Part shown: positions 31,382 through 32,378 of the stretch, piece after piece
How the letters are laid out: the number at the start of each line of letters is the position of its first letter
How positions within the stretch are numbered: the stretch's first letter is position 1
NCBI GenBank assembly: GCA_946479395.1
Contig: CAMLFV010000004.1
Span: 1-32,378 of the forward strand
Direction of reading: 5' to 3'
Length of the DNA stretch: 32,378 nucleotides
Origin: an uncultured Flavobacterium sp.
Lineage (GTDB): Bacteria > Bacteroidota > Bacteroidia > Flavobacteriales > Flavobacteriaceae
Program-made: the position numbers and the translations under genes
Notes under the pieces: model-generated
What the model saw: only the letters and a program-made list of their open reading frames with translations
Databases searched by the model: none
What the model was told of the DNA's origin: nothing

Positions 31382-32108
31382 TTGATACAATGTGTTGATG
31401 TAATAAAAATAAACTTTCTAATAAGAAGTTTGGATTGGCAAAGATGCTATTTTTTAAACGGTTTACCAAAAATTCAGAATTTCCGCCCGTTAAAATTACT
31501 GTTAAATTTTCATCGACATGTTTAAAATGATCTATAAAAGCTTCAATTTCTGCAATAACACCGTTTAAAACACCCGATTGAATAGAGGTAGAAGTAGAAT
31601 TTCCGACAAAAGGATGCAGTTCCGAAATCTTTTCTAAAGGCAAATTTGCCGTGTAATCGTTCAAGCTTTTGTATCGAAGTCCGATGCCCGGTGAAATAGC
31701 ACCACCATGATATTGATCAGAATCATTAATGAAATCGTATGTAATACAGGTTCCGGCATCAATAACCAATCTGTTTTGGTTGGGATATTTCAAAGTAGCA
31801 CCCGCAGCCAGCACAATTCGATCAATTCCTAAAGTGGTAGGCGTACTGTATAAATTTTTAAAAGGAAGATGTGTTTCGTGCGTAACCGTTATTAAATTAC
31901 CCAACTTTTTAAGATCTTCAATAGTTTCCGCAGATAAATCACCAACCGAAGAAAGAATAATATCTACACAATTCTCTATTCCTTGAATTTGTTTCGATAT
32001 ATTTTTTATCAATTTTTCGTTATTGGTAATAATTAGCTCTTTCAGCGTACTGTTTTCATACACAGCAACTTTAGTGCGTGTGTTACCAACATCAATACAA
32101 ATAATCAT
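31374..32108 (-). CDS. coaX: Type III pantothenate kinase CoaX
   Basis: 244 residues, ASKHA-fold kinase that phosphorylates pantothenate, the first step of CoA synthesis, using a monovalent cation and not feedback-inhibited by CoA. Motifs: IDVGNTRTK with D6 (phosphate 1), LGIDR at 93-97 and VIDAGTCITYD with D117 (catalytic base region), then GGAISPG and VILTGGNSE. All type III motifs look intact. First gene of the operon coaX - barrel - lptC - small membrane protein - CNNM; its stop region overlaps the barrel gene start by 8 bases. Confidence 0.94.
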   Translation of the reverse strand: MIICIDVGNTRTKVAVYENSTLKELIITNNEKLIKNISKQIQGIENCVDIILSSVGDLSAETIEDLKKLGNLITVTHETHLPFKNLYSTPTTLGIDRIVLAAGATLKYPNQNRLVIDAGTCITYDFINDSDQYHGGAISPGIGLRYKSLNDYTANLPLEKISELHPFVGNSTSTSIQSGVLNGVIAEIEAFIDHFKHVDENLTVILTGGNSEFLVNRLKNSIFANPNFLLESLFLLHQHIVSND

Positions 32109-32129
32109 AATTTATCAGGCATATTTGAA

Positions 32130-32137
32130 CAAAGGTA
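32130..32137 (-). promoter_or_regulatory. -7 box of the coaX operon
   Basis: The minus strand reads TACCTTTG, an exact TAnnTTTG, 21 bases upstream of the coaX ATG; no TTG -33 seen. It shares a 119-base gap with the divergent tRNA promoter. Confidence 0.5.
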
Positions 32138-32184
32138 GGTAAATTTTTTTTGGAAAAGATTAGGATATTATTAAAAAAAGCCTC

Positions 32185-32192
32185 TATATTTG
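32185..32192 (+). promoter_or_regulatory. -7 box of the tRNA-Phe pair
   Basis: TATATTTG, an exact TAnnTTTG, 35 bases upstream of the first tRNA. A small hairpin (AGGTA-gtt-TACCT) lies between it and the tRNA and may be part of the leader removed by processing. Confidence 0.55.
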
Positions 32193-32227
32193 CAATCGCT
32201 TTTGAGAGGTAGTTTACCTAACAAAAC

Positions 32228-32300
<73 letters not shown>

Positions 32301-32324
32301 CAGAAATACAGAGTTTAATTACTC

Positions 32325-32378
<54 letters not shown>

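Overview
The window looks like a chromosomal stretch from a member of the Bacteroidota, almost certainly family Flavobacteriaceae (Flavobacterium / Myroides-like). This rests on AT-rich DNA, very short or missing Shine-Dalgarno sequences, repeated -7 boxes of the form TAnnTTTG (the Bacteroidota promoter motif), and a gene set typical of the group: gldI, bshA, an S46 dipeptidyl-peptidase, a bacteroidotal FNR-like regulator beside a CcoI-type ATPase, and a PpiD-like foldase. I see no insertion sequence, prophage, CRISPR array or integrase. Nearly all of it reads as ordinary core genome, and no gap between genes exceeds 300 bases.

Layout. Positions 1-3.8 kb (+ strand): the 3' part of a glycoside hydrolase 3 / serine beta-lactamase-like fusion, then bshA (bacillithiol pathway) and a small tail-anchored protein. 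Positions 3.8-9.9 kb (- strand): an M28 metallopeptidase, preceded by a tightly packed set of nrnA-like phosphoesterase, gldI and two cyclophilin-FKBP double isomerases, with an FNR-like regulator upstream. The regulator is divergent from a CcoI-type copper ATPase (10.0-12.4 kb, +); a candidate FNR/CRP operator lies between them. Next come a DUF2797 gene (-), a GH3-family acyl-adenylating enzyme with a SecB-like companion (+), a tiny Thr/Glu/Ala/Pro-rich lipoprotein (-) and an S46 exopeptidase (-).

From 18 to 23 kb there are small mixed-strand genes: a DUF2809 membrane protein, a GNAT acetyltransferase, two small membrane proteins, waaA (Kdo transferase), an SRPBCC protein, a WbpE-like sugar aminotransferase, a YegP-family protein and a dodecin. 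From 23 to 32 kb everything is on the - strand: a HipA-like kinase overlapping a DUF3037 gene, a lipoprotein, fabD, ppiD, and the operon coaX - outer-membrane barrel - lptC - small membrane protein - CNNM/CorC. The window ends with two tandem tRNA-Phe genes, the second cut off by the window edge.

Functional threads: envelope building and folding (waaA, lptC, ppiD, four PPIase genes in total, outer-membrane barrel, fabD), peptide scavenging (M28, S46), redox and oxygen response (bshA, FNR-like regulator, ccoI) and cofactor synthesis (coaX). The least explained module is the HipA-like kinase / DUF3037 pair. Other points worth a second look are the diverging localisation of the twin PPIases, the isolated crp/ccoI pair, and an in-frame stop-TTG junction between the barrel protein and lptC.
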